Shown one piece after another: positions 6,950 to 16,515 of a stretch of DNA of 22,485 nucleotides. The notes under the pieces are model-generated. The model was not told where the DNA came from and searched no databases. It saw nothing but the letters and a program-made list of their open reading frames with translations. The position numbers and the translations under genes are program-made. Source of the DNA: Milkweed yellows phytoplasma str. MW1. Lineage in GTDB: Bacteria > Bacillota_I > Bacilli_A > Acholeplasmatales > Acholeplasmataceae. The DNA is taken from contig NZ_AKIL01000055.1 in assembly GCF_000309485.1 (NCBI RefSeq), positions 1 through 22,485 on the forward strand, in the 5' to 3' direction. How positions within the stretch are numbered: position 1 is the stretch's first letter; every line of letters begins with the position of its first letter.

Positions 6950-8329
6950 TTACATATGTATTGGTTTATCAATCGCGCCTAAAAAAGTTTCTAAAGTTAA
7001 TTCAGATAAAGTTGGATGTGGGTGAATAGTGCGAACAACATCATGAGCTGTTCCTTCTAATTCCATAGTTACACCGATTTCACTAATTAATTCAGTAGCA
7101 TTATAAGAGAAAATATGCATGCCTAAAACTTTAAGATCTTTTTTATCAACGATTAATTTGGCAAAACCATCTGTTTCGCCGTCAGCTAAAGCTTTACCGA
7201 TCGCTTTAACAGGAACTTTAGACACTTTATATTCAATGTCTTTAAGTTTCACTTGTTCTTCGGTCCAACCGATAGTGGCGATTTCAGGGAAACCGTAAAC
7301 ACAGGAAGGCACGCGATCGTAATTCATTGGTTTTAAATGAGCGTCAGCTTCTAAAGCATGAGTAACAGCGATAATTCCTTCGTGGCTCGATACGTGGGCT
7401 AACATATATTTACCGTTAACATCACCAATAGCGTAAACGTCTTCTAAAGAAGTTTTTAAAAAGCCGTCTGTCATAACGCCTGTTCTGTCAGTTTGTAAAT
7501 TCAGTTTTTCTATCCCTTTTAAATTAGGTTTAGTTCCAGTTGCCATTAAAACAATATCAGCTTCTTCCACGTGTGTTTCGTTTTCATAAGTGTAATGTAC
7601 TTTATTATTATCGATTTTCATTACTTCAGATTCGGTTAAAATTTTAATTTGGTTGCTTTTTAATTTTTTAGTGTAAGCGTCAACAATATCTTTATCCATA
7701 ACATTTAAGATAGAGTTCGCTCTTTCTAAAATAATTACTTCAGCACCGAATTTATTAAAAATAGTCGCAAACTCTACACCAATAACTCCGCCGCCAATAA
7801 TAACTAATTTTTGCGGAAATTTTTCCAATTGAACTAATTCTTTACTTGTGTATAAGTATTTGTTTTTGAATGCTTCTTTAGCGCCTTTAATCGGAGGAAT
7901 AAACGCACTCGCTCCTGTAGCAATAATAAGTTTTTTAGTTTCTAAAATTTTATCGCCTACTTGAACTTGATGAGCTGATAATGCATCAGCAAATCCCTTA
8001 TAAACATCAATTTTATTTTTTTTCATTAAGAAAGAAATACCGTTAGTTAATTGTTTAACTATTTTGTTTTTACGTTCTAATACAGAAGTCCAATTCGCTT
8101 CTACGTCTGCATTAGTTTCAATACCGTATTCTTTAGAATGTTTTAAAAGGTCAAAAATTTTAGCACTTTTTAAAAAGGCTTTAGTTGGTATACAACCGTA
8201 ATTTAAACAAATTCCGCCTAATTTATGGTCTTCTACTAAAGCAACTTTAGCTCCCATTTGAGACGCTTTAATAGCTGAAGTATAACCACCAGGTCCTCCG
8301 CCAATAATTAAAATATCATATCTTTCCAT
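6950..8329 (-). CDS. lpd: Dihydrolipoamide dehydrogenase (E3)
   Basis: FAD enzyme that reoxidises the dihydrolipoyl group of the PDH complex with NAD+. Motifs, numbered from the chosen start (459 residues): the FAD-binding IIGGGPGG (8-15), redox-active disulfide GGICLNYGCIPTK (Cys41, Cys46), the NAD-binding IIGGGVIGVEFA, ATGTKP, the FAD-contacting YAIGDV, and the catalytic His-Glu pair in HPHPTLSE (His438, Glu443). An in-frame TTG precedes the ATG at 8329, but AAGAGAAG is well spaced for the ATG. Unlike some Mollicutes E3 proteins it has no fused lipoyl domain, which matters because the E2 here is split. It is the last gene of the PDH operon, followed by a terminator. Confidence 0.96.
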   Translation of the reverse strand: MERYDILIIGGGPGGYTSAIKASQMGAKVALVEDHKLGGICLNYGCIPTKAFLKSAKIFDLLKHSKEYGIETNADVEANWTSVLERKNKIVKQLTNGISFLMKKNKIDVYKGFADALSAHQVQVGDKILETKKLIIATGASAFIPPIKGAKEAFKNKYLYTSKELVQLEKFPQKLVIIGGGVIGVEFATIFNKFGAEVIILERANSILNVMDKDIVDAYTKKLKSNQIKILTESEVMKIDNNKVHYTYENETHVEEADIVLMATGTKPNLKGIEKLNLQTDRTGVMTDGFLKTSLEDVYAIGDVNGKYMLAHVSSHEGIIAVTHALEADAHLKPMNYDRVPSCVYGFPEIATIGWTEEQVKLKDIEYKVSKVPVKAIGKALADGETDGFAKLIVDKKDLKVLGMHIFSYNATELISEIGVTMELEGTAHDVVRTIHPHPTLSELTLETFLGAIDKPIHM

Positions 8330-8377
8330 CAATTTACTTCTCTTTTTTATAATTCAGTCAAAAAATAATTTTCCTCT

Positions 8378-9166
8378 TTATAAAGCAGTGAAATCATTTT
8401 CTAAAGTTTTAACATCATTCAATAATTCTTTAATTTTTTGCAATAATCTTCCACCATCAGCGCCATCAATAATACGGTGATCGATCGTTAAAGATAAAGG
8501 CAACATATCAGCTACAATAATTTCGCCTTTTTTAACTATTGGTTTTTTAACTATTTTACCAATACCAAGAATAGCTAATTCCGGATGATTAATAATTGGC
8601 GTACCGTAAGCAATATCAATGGCCCCAAAATTACTTAAAGTAAAAGTACCTTTTTGCAATTGAGGCAATTGTAATTTTCTTCCCACTGTGTCAACAGATA
8701 AAGTGTGGATTTCTTTCGCTAATTCTAAAACACTTAAATTATCAACTTTTTTAATATTAGGAACAATTAATCCATCTTTAGTGTCAATAGCTATTCCTAA
8801 ATTAATATAGTTTTTAATGATTAATTCTTCTTTTTCATCATCAAAACTAGCGTTAAAAACAGGATATTCTTTTAAAGCTAAAACGACCGCTTTAGCGATA
8901 AAAGCCATATAAGTTAATTTAATGCCTTTTTCTTGAGCTAACGGTTTCATTTGAGTTCTTAAAGCTACTAAATTAGTAATATCCACTTCATCCATTAAAG
9001 TTACTTCAGGAATAACTGTTTTGGAAATGCTCATTTTTTTAGCAATTATTTTTCTTAAACGAGAAATTTTTCGAATTTCTACGTCTTCTGTGTTATTATT
9101 AGTATTTGTGTTGTTTGCTACAGCTTCTTTTGTAGTTCTTAAAACATTGTCGTTATTATTTGTCAT
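8378..9166 (-). CDS. aceF: Pyruvate dehydrogenase E2 catalytic core without lipoyl domain
   Basis: Dihydrolipoamide acetyltransferase core, which passes the acetyl group from lipoyl to CoA. The conserved catalytic domain begins at RKISRLRKIIAKKM (residue 32 on) and ends with DHRIIDG (229-235; His230 and Asp234 are catalytic). At 262 residues the protein is much shorter than a normal E2 (about 400-550). Before the core there is only an Asn/Thr-rich linker of about 30 residues. The lipoyl domain is encoded separately just upstream, and I find no peripheral subunit-binding domain, which normally tethers E1 and E3. The ATG has its own AAAAGGA ribosome binding site. The upstream lipoyl gene is in the same frame but separated by two TAA codons, so fusion by read-through is unlikely. 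Probably functional as a split E2. Confidence 0.93.
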   Translation of the reverse strand: MTNNNDNVLRTTKEAVANNTNTNNNTEDVEIRKISRLRKIIAKKMSISKTVIPEVTLMDEVDITNLVALRTQMKPLAQEKGIKLTYMAFIAKAVVLALKEYPVFNASFDDEKEELIIKNYINLGIAIDTKDGLIVPNIKKVDNLSVLELAKEIHTLSVDTVGRKLQLPQLQKGTFTLSNFGAIDIAYGTPIINHPELAILGIGKIVKKPIVKKGEIIVADMLPLSLTIDHRIIDGADGGRLLQKIKELLNDVKTLENDFTAL

Positions 9167-9193
9167 TTTTAAAACGTCCTTTTTTTATTTAAA

Positions 9194-9430
9194 TTATTCT
9201 TCTTCAATAACAGCTAAAACATCTCCAACGTTAACATTTTCGCCCTCTTGATAACCTATTTTAGTAATAGTACCTGTTTTAGGAGAAGTTATGTCAGCTT
9301 GTAATTTATCAGTTTCAACAATTACTAAAACATCGCCTTCTTTAACTTTGTCTCCAACTTTGTAGTTCCAAGTTAAAATGGTTCCTTCGTTAATTCCTTC
9401 GCCTATATCAGCAAATTTTAATTCATACAT
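9194..9430 (-). CDS. Free-standing lipoyl domain protein (split-off E2 N-terminus)
   Basis: A 78-residue single biotinyl/lipoyl domain. The N-terminus YELKFADIGEG is that of an E2 lipoyl domain, and the swinging-arm lysine is Lys42 in the VETDKLQADI turn. The reading ends right at the domain boundary (VLAVIEEE) with no linker. A longer frame starts at 9448, but GAGGG sits seven bases before the ATG at 9430, which is preferred. It lies between pdhB (22 bases) and the E2 core (27 bases), exactly where the N-terminal part of E2 would be. It would act as a diffusible carrier of acetyl groups between E1, E2 core and E3, similar in principle to GcvH. Identity of the domain is clear; free-carrier function is inferred. 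Confidence 0.92.
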   Translation of the reverse strand: MYELKFADIGEGINEGTILTWNYKVGDKVKEGDVLVIVETDKLQADITSPKTGTITKIGYQEGENVNVGDVLAVIEEE

Positions 9431-9452
9431 ATTATTACCCTCATTCATTTGT

Positions 9453-10448
9453 TTAATTTTTTTTATTTAAATTATTTTTTAAAGCTTTTTTTATGCCATA
9501 AATTACTTTATCAACGTTTAAAAATTGATGATATTCTCCTCTTGCTAAAGGCATGATGATATCATGACCTGTTACACGACTAGGGGCGGCTTTTAAATAA
9601 TCAAAAGCGTATTCATTTGCTAAAGTAATTAATTCACCAGCTGGTCCATAAGTTTTAGTAGCTTCATGTACTACAACTAATCTACCAGTTTTTTTTACAG
9701 AATGAAGCACTGTTTCTCTATCAATCGGATTAATAGTTCTTAAATCCACTAATTCTACAGAAATGCCATCAGCTTCTAGTTTTTCTAAAGCGGATTGAAC
9801 GATGGAAACAGCTGAACTCCAAGCGATTACAGTTACATCTGTACCTTCTTTAACCACGTTCGCTTTACCAATTTCTGTTTCGTATTCTTCTTCTGGAACT
9901 TCTTGTTTTCCTGCGCGATATAAATATTTAGGTTCCATGTAAACAACTGGATCTGGGCTATTAATAGCGGCAATTAAAAGACCTTTAGCATCATAAGGGT
10001 TAGAAGGAACTACCACTTTTAAACCAGGAATAGAACCTAAAATAACTTCTAAACTCTCTGAGTGATGTTCTAATGCTTTAACTCCGCCGCCAACAGGAAC
10101 TTTTAAAACCATAGGACAAGAAAAACTGTTACGAGTACGATTTCTCATTCTCGCAGCATGAGCGATTAAATCTTCTAATCCCACATAAAGGAACCCATCA
10201 AATTGAATTTCAGCTACAGGAATTAAACCGTTCATAGACATTCCAATCGCGCTACCAACGATAGCAGATTCGGCTATAGGAGTATCGAAAACACGAGATT
10301 CTCCGTATTTTTTTTGCAATCCTGCAGTAACACGGAAAACTCCTCCTAATTTACCAATATCTTGACCAAAAACAACTACTTTAGGGTTTTTAGCTAATTG
10401 GAGATCTAAGGTATGATTAACCGCTTGCAATAAATTCATTAAAGCCAT
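9453..10448 (-). CDS. pdhB: Pyruvate dehydrogenase E1 component, beta subunit
   Basis: Beta subunit of the thiamine diphosphate-dependent alpha2beta2 E1, which decarboxylates pyruvate and acetylates lipoyl groups. Recognisable are FGQDIGKLGGVFRVT, RVFDTPIAESAIVG with Glu60 that activates the thiamine ring, EIQFDGF, the RNRTRNSF and KVPVGGGV segments, and LVDLRTINPID near the transketolase C-terminal domain. The 331 residues are typical (324-330). Only two bases separate it from pdhA. The ribosome binding site AAGAAGG lies inside the end of pdhA, so translation is coupled. Confidence 0.97.
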   Translation of the reverse strand: MALMNLLQAVNHTLDLQLAKNPKVVVFGQDIGKLGGVFRVTAGLQKKYGESRVFDTPIAESAIVGSAIGMSMNGLIPVAEIQFDGFLYVGLEDLIAHAARMRNRTRNSFSCPMVLKVPVGGGVKALEHHSESLEVILGSIPGLKVVVPSNPYDAKGLLIAAINSPDPVVYMEPKYLYRAGKQEVPEEEYETEIGKANVVKEGTDVTVIAWSSAVSIVQSALEKLEADGISVELVDLRTINPIDRETVLHSVKKTGRLVVVHEATKTYGPAGELITLANEYAFDYLKAAPSRVTGHDIIMPLARGEYHQFLNVDKVIYGIKKALKNNLNKKN

Positions 10449-10450
10449 TT

Positions 10451-11548
10451 TTATTTACCTTCTTCTTTTGATTTTAAAAATTGTTCATATTCTGCGTGTT
10501 GTTCTTTTAATTGAGGTGTCATTTCATGGTAAAGATGTTCAAAAATTTCAATCGGTTCTATATTAGCTCCGTAAGAAGTAATTTTTTCATGTACTTCGGC
10601 AACGTGTTTTTCTACTTCTTGATTGATTTGTTCTACCATTTCTTCAGTTAAAACGTTTTTTTTCAATAAATATTTTTTAAAACGTTCGATAGGATCTTTT
10701 TTATTCCATTCTTCCTCTTCTTCTTTAGAACGGTATAAGTTAGGGTTATCATTAGTTGTATGAGCTCCCATACGGTAAGTAAAGATCTCAATTAAACTAG
10801 CTCCTTCGCCATTACGCGCTGCTTCAGTAAATTCTTTAACTGCTGTATAAACAGCTAAAACGTCATTACCATCTACTTGAATGCCAGGAATACCGAAAGC
10901 ATAGGATTTTTGTGCTAAAGTTTCAGAGTTAGAAGCTACTTTTCTTGGAGTAGAAATAGCGTATTGATTATTTTGAATCAATACCACTAAAGGGGCTTTA
11001 TAAACAGATGCGTAATTCAAACCAGCATAAAATTCTTCATGAGCTGTTCCACCATCACCAATAGTAGCTACTGTAACTTCTTTTTTGTTTTGCAATTTAC
11101 TTGCTAAAGCCAAACCAGCACCAATATTGATTCCTGAACCAATAATAATATTAACTGGTAAAATATGTTTAGAAGGATCCATTTTAGAACCTTTTTCGTT
11201 ACCATACCAATAAAGGTATATGTTTTCTAAAGGAATACCACGATATAAATAAATCCCAATATCACGGAAATAAGGTGAAACCCAGTCTTGGTCTTCTAAA
11301 GCTGCTGCTGAACCAACTTGACCACCTTCATGTCCTCGGTTAATAACGTAAGATAACATTCTACCTTGACGTTGATATTGAACCGCTTTAATGTCAGAAA
11401 CTCTTGCTAAAACCATAGTTTTATACATTTTTAACAGTTTTTCTTCAGGTATTTTTGGTTCTAATTGTGGATTAACTACATTTCCTTCTGAATCCAAAAT
11501 TTGTAATCTTTGTTTTTTCAAAGGATCATAAGATTTACTTAATGTCAT
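10451..11548 (-). CDS. pdhA: Pyruvate dehydrogenase E1 component, alpha subunit
   Basis: Alpha subunit of E1, carrying the thiamine diphosphate and Mg2+ site. The ThDP motif runs from GDGG (164-167) to QNNQYAIST (192-200). RGHEGGQVGSA, SPYFRDIGIYLYRG and the loop YRMGAHTTNDNPNLYRS are typical of the branched E1-alpha family in Gram-positive bacteria. The 365 residues match the family. AAAAGGAG precedes the ATG by 12 bases, a slightly long spacing. It is the first gene of pdhA-pdhB-lipoyl-aceF-lpd, with a 405-base upstream gap that should hold the operon promoter. Confidence 0.97.
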   Translation of the reverse strand: MTLSKSYDPLKKQRLQILDSEGNVVNPQLEPKIPEEKLLKMYKTMVLARVSDIKAVQYQRQGRMLSYVINRGHEGGQVGSAAALEDQDWVSPYFRDIGIYLYRGIPLENIYLYWYGNEKGSKMDPSKHILPVNIIIGSGINIGAGLALASKLQNKKEVTVATIGDGGTAHEEFYAGLNYASVYKAPLVVLIQNNQYAISTPRKVASNSETLAQKSYAFGIPGIQVDGNDVLAVYTAVKEFTEAARNGEGASLIEIFTYRMGAHTTNDNPNLYRSKEEEEEWNKKDPIERFKKYLLKKNVLTEEMVEQINQEVEKHVAEVHEKITSYGANIEPIEIFEHLYHEMTPQLKEQHAEYEQFLKSKEEGK

Positions 11549-11652
11549 TTAGAAAATTAACTCCTTTTATTTTTTTTAAATAATTTTTGTAAAGATGAAT
11601 TTAGTCACACAAAATAACATGTTTTTTGAAAAATTAAATTTCTTATTTTTTT

Positions 11653-11682
11653 ATTTTAAGCAAAAACTTTCTTCAAGAACAA
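11653..11682 (-). promoter_or_regulatory. Candidate PDH operon promoter and leader region
   Basis: On the - strand TTGTTC (11677-11682) and TAAAAT (11653-11658) are 18 bases apart, about 105 bases before the pdhA start. The whole gap 11549-11953 is very AT-rich. Apart from this and the pyk terminator I see no reading frame, RNA gene or conserved riboswitch in it. The leader of about 100 bases has no strong hairpin that I could confirm. Confidence 0.3.
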
Positions 11683-11920
11683 TTGTTAAAATAATTTTTT
11701 TAGTTTAAATACAAGGGCAAATATTAGTGAAGACAATCTTAATAATGATATATTTAAACGAAAAAAATATAAATTTATTAAAAAATTTAAGACCATCCTT
11801 CATTTTAACTTATTTTTTTAATTTTTGTCAAATATTATTGATAATTTTATTGTTTCTTCGCAAATAGGAATCTTTTTATCCCTTGTCTTGTATTAGTTCC
11901 AAGAAGTCATTATTTTAGTT

Positions 11921-11943
11921 AAAAACCCTTTTTAAGGGTTTTT
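11921..11943 (-). terminator. Terminator after pyk
   Basis: A perfect ten-base stem (AAAAACCCTT at 11921-11930 against AAGGGTTTTT at 11934-11943) with a three-base loop, beginning 10 bases after the pyk stop. Read on the - strand, the right arm ends in five T residues. It closes the eno-gpmI-pyk operon. Confidence 0.75.
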
Positions 11944-11953
11944 TAAGGATAAA

Positions 11954-13300
11954 TTATTTAATTTCTATTTTTCCTTCAGTAACTACTATGATTTCTCGGT
12001 CTTCATCCTCAGTTAAAGAATCTATTTTACAGTCTAATTCCGCTTGATTTAAAACCGGAGTAACGCCGTAACTTAAAGCTAATAAATTAGCTTCTTTTTC
12101 ATCTTGAACTGTTGCTAAAACAGGAACAGAAGGATGGAATTTGGAAATACTTTCAGCATCTTTCCAATTATTAACAAGAATCGCTTTAATAGGATAACGA
12201 ACTGATAATTCCGCTGCACTTAATAAAAGATATTCTTGTAAACTTTCTGGTTCGTAAAGAGGAGCAAAAAATTCATCTTCACGCGCCTTTTCAGCTTGTT
12301 TGTTGATTTTATGCATAAATTGCACTGCTTCTACTGGATATTCTCCTGAAGCGGATTCTCCAGATAACATAGTGGCAGTACTACCTTCTTTAACAGCGTT
12401 ATAAACGTCTGAAATTTCGGCTTTAGTTGGACGAGGGTTTTTTTGCATAGATTCTAACATTTGCGTAGCTACCACAACAGTTTTACCTTCTTCTAAACAT
12501 TTTTCAATGATAGTTGTTTGGTATAAAGGAACCATTTCGCCTGGAACTTCGATGCCTAAATCTCCTCTAGCCACCATAATACCATCAGATACTTCAATAA
12601 TTTCGTCTAAATTGTTAACCCCTTCTTGGTTTTCAATTTTAGAGATAATACGAATATGATCGTTGTTTTGTTCTTTTAAAATTTTTCTCAATTCTAACAC
12701 GTCTTCTGCGTTTCTAACAAAAGAAGCAGCGATATAATCGTAATTTTGTTCTGAAGCGAAAATAACGTCTTGACGATCTTTTTCTGAAACAAAAGGAATA
12801 TTTAAACTAACATTAGGAACATTAACCCCACGACGTGATTTCACAACATGAGTGTTTTTCGCTTTAGTTACTAATTCTTTTTTTTGAGCGTCTTTCTCAA
12901 CGATTTCTAAAGATAAATAACCATCATCAACGTTAACCACATCGCCTACATTTAATTCGTCATAAAAACCAGGATAAGTAACAGAGAATAAAGAAGCGTT
13001 GCCTAGCACTTCTTCAGTAGTGATTCTTACTAAAGAATCTTTAGTAATAGTGACTGCTCCGTCAAATTCATGGGTTCTTACTTCCGGTCCTTTAGTGTCT
13101 AATAAAGTAGCCACATGAGTGTTTAATTCTTGGTTTAAATCACGAATAGTTTTCAGTAATTTTTTACTGTTATCATATTGAGCGTGAGAAAAATTAAATC
13201 TCGCTACGTTCATGCCAGAAAGCATCAATTGTTTTAAAATATTAACATCATAAGATGCAGGTCCTAAAGTACAAATAATTTTGGTTTTATTCTCTTGCAT
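11954..13300 (-). CDS. pyk: Pyruvate kinase
   Basis: Cytosolic enzyme that converts phosphoenolpyruvate and ADP to pyruvate and ATP. Sequence hallmarks: NVARFNFSHA (31-40), LLDTKGPEVRT (67-76), the B domain of about 100 residues after it, the catalytic ISKIENQEGV (Lys221, Glu223), VARGDLGIEVP (243-253, Mg2+ ligand Asp247) and TATMLSGESASGEYPVEA. At 448 residues it is slightly shorter than the usual 470-480 and lacks the extra PEP-utiliser domain of Bacillus enzymes. AAAAGGC is the upstream ribosome binding site. Third gene of eno-gpmI-pyk and the last before the terminator. In an organism without a known complete respiratory ATP supply this is a main ATP-forming step (inference). Confidence 0.97.
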   Translation of the reverse strand: MQENKTKIICTLGPASYDVNILKQLMLSGMNVARFNFSHAQYDNSKKLLKTIRDLNQELNTHVATLLDTKGPEVRTHEFDGAVTITKDSLVRITTEEVLGNASLFSVTYPGFYDELNVGDVVNVDDGYLSLEIVEKDAQKKELVTKAKNTHVVKSRRGVNVPNVSLNIPFVSEKDRQDVIFASEQNYDYIAASFVRNAEDVLELRKILKEQNNDHIRIISKIENQEGVNNLDEIIEVSDGIMVARGDLGIEVPGEMVPLYQTTIIEKCLEEGKTVVVATQMLESMQKNPRPTKAEISDVYNAVKEGSTATMLSGESASGEYPVEAVQFMHKINKQAEKAREDEFFAPLYEPESLQEYLLLSAAELSVRYPIKAILVNNWKDAESISKFHPSVPVLATVQDEKEANLLALSYGVTPVLNQAELDCKIDSLTEDEDREIIVVTEGKIEIK

Positions 13301-13368
13301 TGTTTTGCCTTTTCTTAAATATAATTTATTGTTCGATTAAAATATTTTTTAACTATTAAAAGGTTAAT

Positions 13369-14907
13369 TTATTTTATTAAAGATTTTCCTGTCATTTCTT
13401 GGGGTTGAGGTATTTTCAATAATTCTAATAAAGTCGGAGCTACGTCGCATAAAGCGCCTTTATTCACAGAAACATTTTCATCCGTGACAATAACAGGTAC
13501 TAAATTAGTAGTATGAGCGGTATGAGGACGACCTTGTTCATCTGCCATTTGTTCAGCGTTTCCGTGGTCCGCTACTACAACAGCTTTCCCACCTATAGAT
13601 AAAATAGCTTCTACTACAATTTTTAAAGCTTTATCGGTTGCTTCGACAGCTGCGATAGCCGCTTCTAAAGAGCCTGTATGACCGACCATATCCGGATTAG
13701 CAAAATTTAACACCATCGTTTGATATTGCTTAGATAAAATAGCTTCTTTAGCTTTGACGGCGATTTCTAAAGCGCTCATTTCTGGCTTTAAATCATAAGT
13801 CGGGACCGAAGGAGAAGGGATCAAAACTTCCTCACAACCTTTTAATTTAACATGTTGAGACCCGTTAAAAAAGAAAGTCACGTGAGGATATTTTTCTGTT
13901 TCTGCTATTCTTAATTGTTCTAAATTATGGTTAGCTACCACTTCGCCAAAAGTATTAGTTAAATTTTCTTTTTGAAAAGCTACCGTACCTTTAACACTTT
14001 CGGCATAAGGAGACATAGTTGAGCATAAAACATTATTTAAATTTTTTTCGCCTTGAAAAGGAGTTTTGCCAGGAGTGATAAAAAAATCGGTTTTAGTAGG
14101 ATTGGATAAAGCGGTTGCTAAACGGACGATGCGATCAGGCCTGAAATTAAAAAAGATCACACCATCGTTATCTTCGATTAAGCCATTAACATCTGCAATA
14201 GCCGGTTTGATAAATTCATCAGTAATATTGTCGCGATAAGATTGTTCCATATAATCTATTACTGACTCTATTACCGGTGCTTTTTGAGAAACTAACATAT
14301 TATAAACCGCATTAATACGTTCCCAGTTATTATCGCGATCCATAGCGTAATAACGACCCGCTACAGAAGCAATTTTAACTTTTTGTTCTAAAAGAGGTTT
14401 AAGATAATTTAAACCTGATTTAGGCGATGTGTCGCGTCCATCAGTAAAAGCGTGTAAATAAGTTTTTTCGGTTAAATTATTTTGTTTAGCCATTTCTAAT
14501 AACGCTTTAGCGTGGTTGATATGAGAGTGAATGCCGCCATCAGAAATCATGCCCACAAGATGCAGTTTACTATTATGTTTTTTAACATGTTTTACGACTT
14601 GTAAAAAACTTTCGTTTTGAAAAAAATTTTTTTCTTTAATAGCTTTGTTAATTTTGGTTAAAGATTGGTAAACTATTCTGCCGGCGCCTAAATTTAAATG
14701 ACCCACTTCGCTGTTACCCATTTGTCCTTCAGGCAAACCAACGGCTTCCCCTGATGCCGCCAAGATATTGTGGGGGTAACTTTTAAAAAGAGAATCTAAA
14801 TAAGGCGTCTTAGCTAACAAAACAGCGTTATTTTTTTTTTGGCGAGAAATTCCTAAACCATCTAAAATAATAAGACCAACAAAAGATTCCAAAATAAATT
14901 TCCTCAT
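13369..14907 (-). CDS. gpmI: Cofactor-independent phosphoglycerate mutase
   Basis: Alkaline phosphatase-superfamily, Mn2+-dependent enzyme interconverting 3- and 2-phosphoglycerate. Motifs: LIILDGLG with a metal-binding Asp (Asp16), MGNSEVGH with the catalytic Ser66, FTDGRDTSP, GRYYAMDRDNNWER, FNFRPDR, NFANPDMVGHTG and VVADHGNAEQM near the C-terminus. The 512 residues match the family (510-515). The ATG at 14907 has AGGA at good spacing. A TTG five codons in also has a GAGG before it, and the conserved part begins only at about residue 10, so the exact start is open. It sits between eno and pyk, and catalyses the step before enolase. Confidence 0.96.
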   Translation of the reverse strand: MRKFILESFVGLIILDGLGISRQKKNNAVLLAKTPYLDSLFKSYPHNILAASGEAVGLPEGQMGNSEVGHLNLGAGRIVYQSLTKINKAIKEKNFFQNESFLQVVKHVKKHNSKLHLVGMISDGGIHSHINHAKALLEMAKQNNLTEKTYLHAFTDGRDTSPKSGLNYLKPLLEQKVKIASVAGRYYAMDRDNNWERINAVYNMLVSQKAPVIESVIDYMEQSYRDNITDEFIKPAIADVNGLIEDNDGVIFFNFRPDRIVRLATALSNPTKTDFFITPGKTPFQGEKNLNNVLCSTMSPYAESVKGTVAFQKENLTNTFGEVVANHNLEQLRIAETEKYPHVTFFFNGSQHVKLKGCEEVLIPSPSVPTYDLKPEMSALEIAVKAKEAILSKQYQTMVLNFANPDMVGHTGSLEAAIAAVEATDKALKIVVEAILSIGGKAVVVADHGNAEQMADEQGRPHTAHTTNLVPVIVTDENVSVNKGALCDVAPTLLELLKIPQPQEMTGKSLIK

Positions 14908-14921
14908 TTCCCTTTCCTGCC

Positions 14922-14952
14922 CAATAATTTGACTAAAAAAGAGTAATTATTG
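14922..14952 (-). repeat. Intercistronic stem-loop between eno and gpmI
   Basis: CAATAATT (14922-14929) is exactly complementary to AATTATTG (14945-14952), with an inner ACT/AGT pairing after a two-base bulge. On the - strand no T-run follows the stem, so it is not an obvious terminator. It may separate eno from gpmI mRNA levels or stabilise the upstream message. Confidence 0.35.
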
Positions 14953-14963
14953 TGTAAAAATGA

Positions 14964-16268
<1,305 letters not shown>

Positions 16269-16332
16269 TTATTATAAATCTTTTCAAATAATAACAATTA
16301 ATATAAAATAAAATGAATTCTTTAAAATTTTT

Positions 16333-16363
16333 TTTATACAACAATACATTAAAATTGTATCAA
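16333..16363 (-). promoter_or_regulatory. Candidate eno operon promoter
   Basis: On the - strand TTGATA (16358-16363) and TATAAA (16333-16338) are separated by 19 bases, slightly long. ATACAA/TTGTAT, an inverted repeat of six bases, lies within it (16336-16341 and 16355-16360) and could be an operator, though chance is likely. The remainder of the 262-base gap 16254-16515 contains only AT-rich sequence and the structure at 16449-16499. Confidence 0.3.
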
Positions 16364-16448
16364 AAAAAAACCATAAATATTACAACTATATTTCTTTTTT
16401 CTTCATTTTTTTATTTTTGGTCTAAAATAAGACTTATTTATAAGATTG

Positions 16449-16499
16449 AAGACGTATAAAGAAAAAACCACTAAAAGAAGTGTTCTCACTAAGACGTAT
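16449..16499 (-). terminator. Hairpin region flanked by 9-base direct repeats, probable terminator
   Basis: On the - strand CACT pairs with AGTG (within 16469-16484) and is followed by GTTTTTT, a short-stem terminator for the gene upstream (the YitT-like pseudogene, ending 17 bases before). An alternative stem, AGTG-AGAA-CACT, uses the same CACT. The structure is framed by AAGACGTAT at 16449-16457 and again at 16491-16499. Confidence 0.35.
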
Positions 16500-16515
16500 T
16501 TATTAGGAAGAGAAT

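Noticed and set aside
9164-9196. E2 split explained as a frameshift or read-through stop
   Set aside because: Both parts are in the same frame, two TAA codons intervene, and the second part has its own ribosome binding site and ATG.
9021-9251. Reading frame of 76 codons on the + strand over the E2 core and lipoyl genes
   Set aside because: Opposite-strand shadow across two convincing genes, with no ribosome binding site.
11549-11953. Riboswitch or small RNA gene before pdhA
   Set aside because: I could not find a conserved aptamer core or a strong stem other than the pyk terminator; only a weak promoter pattern is visible.
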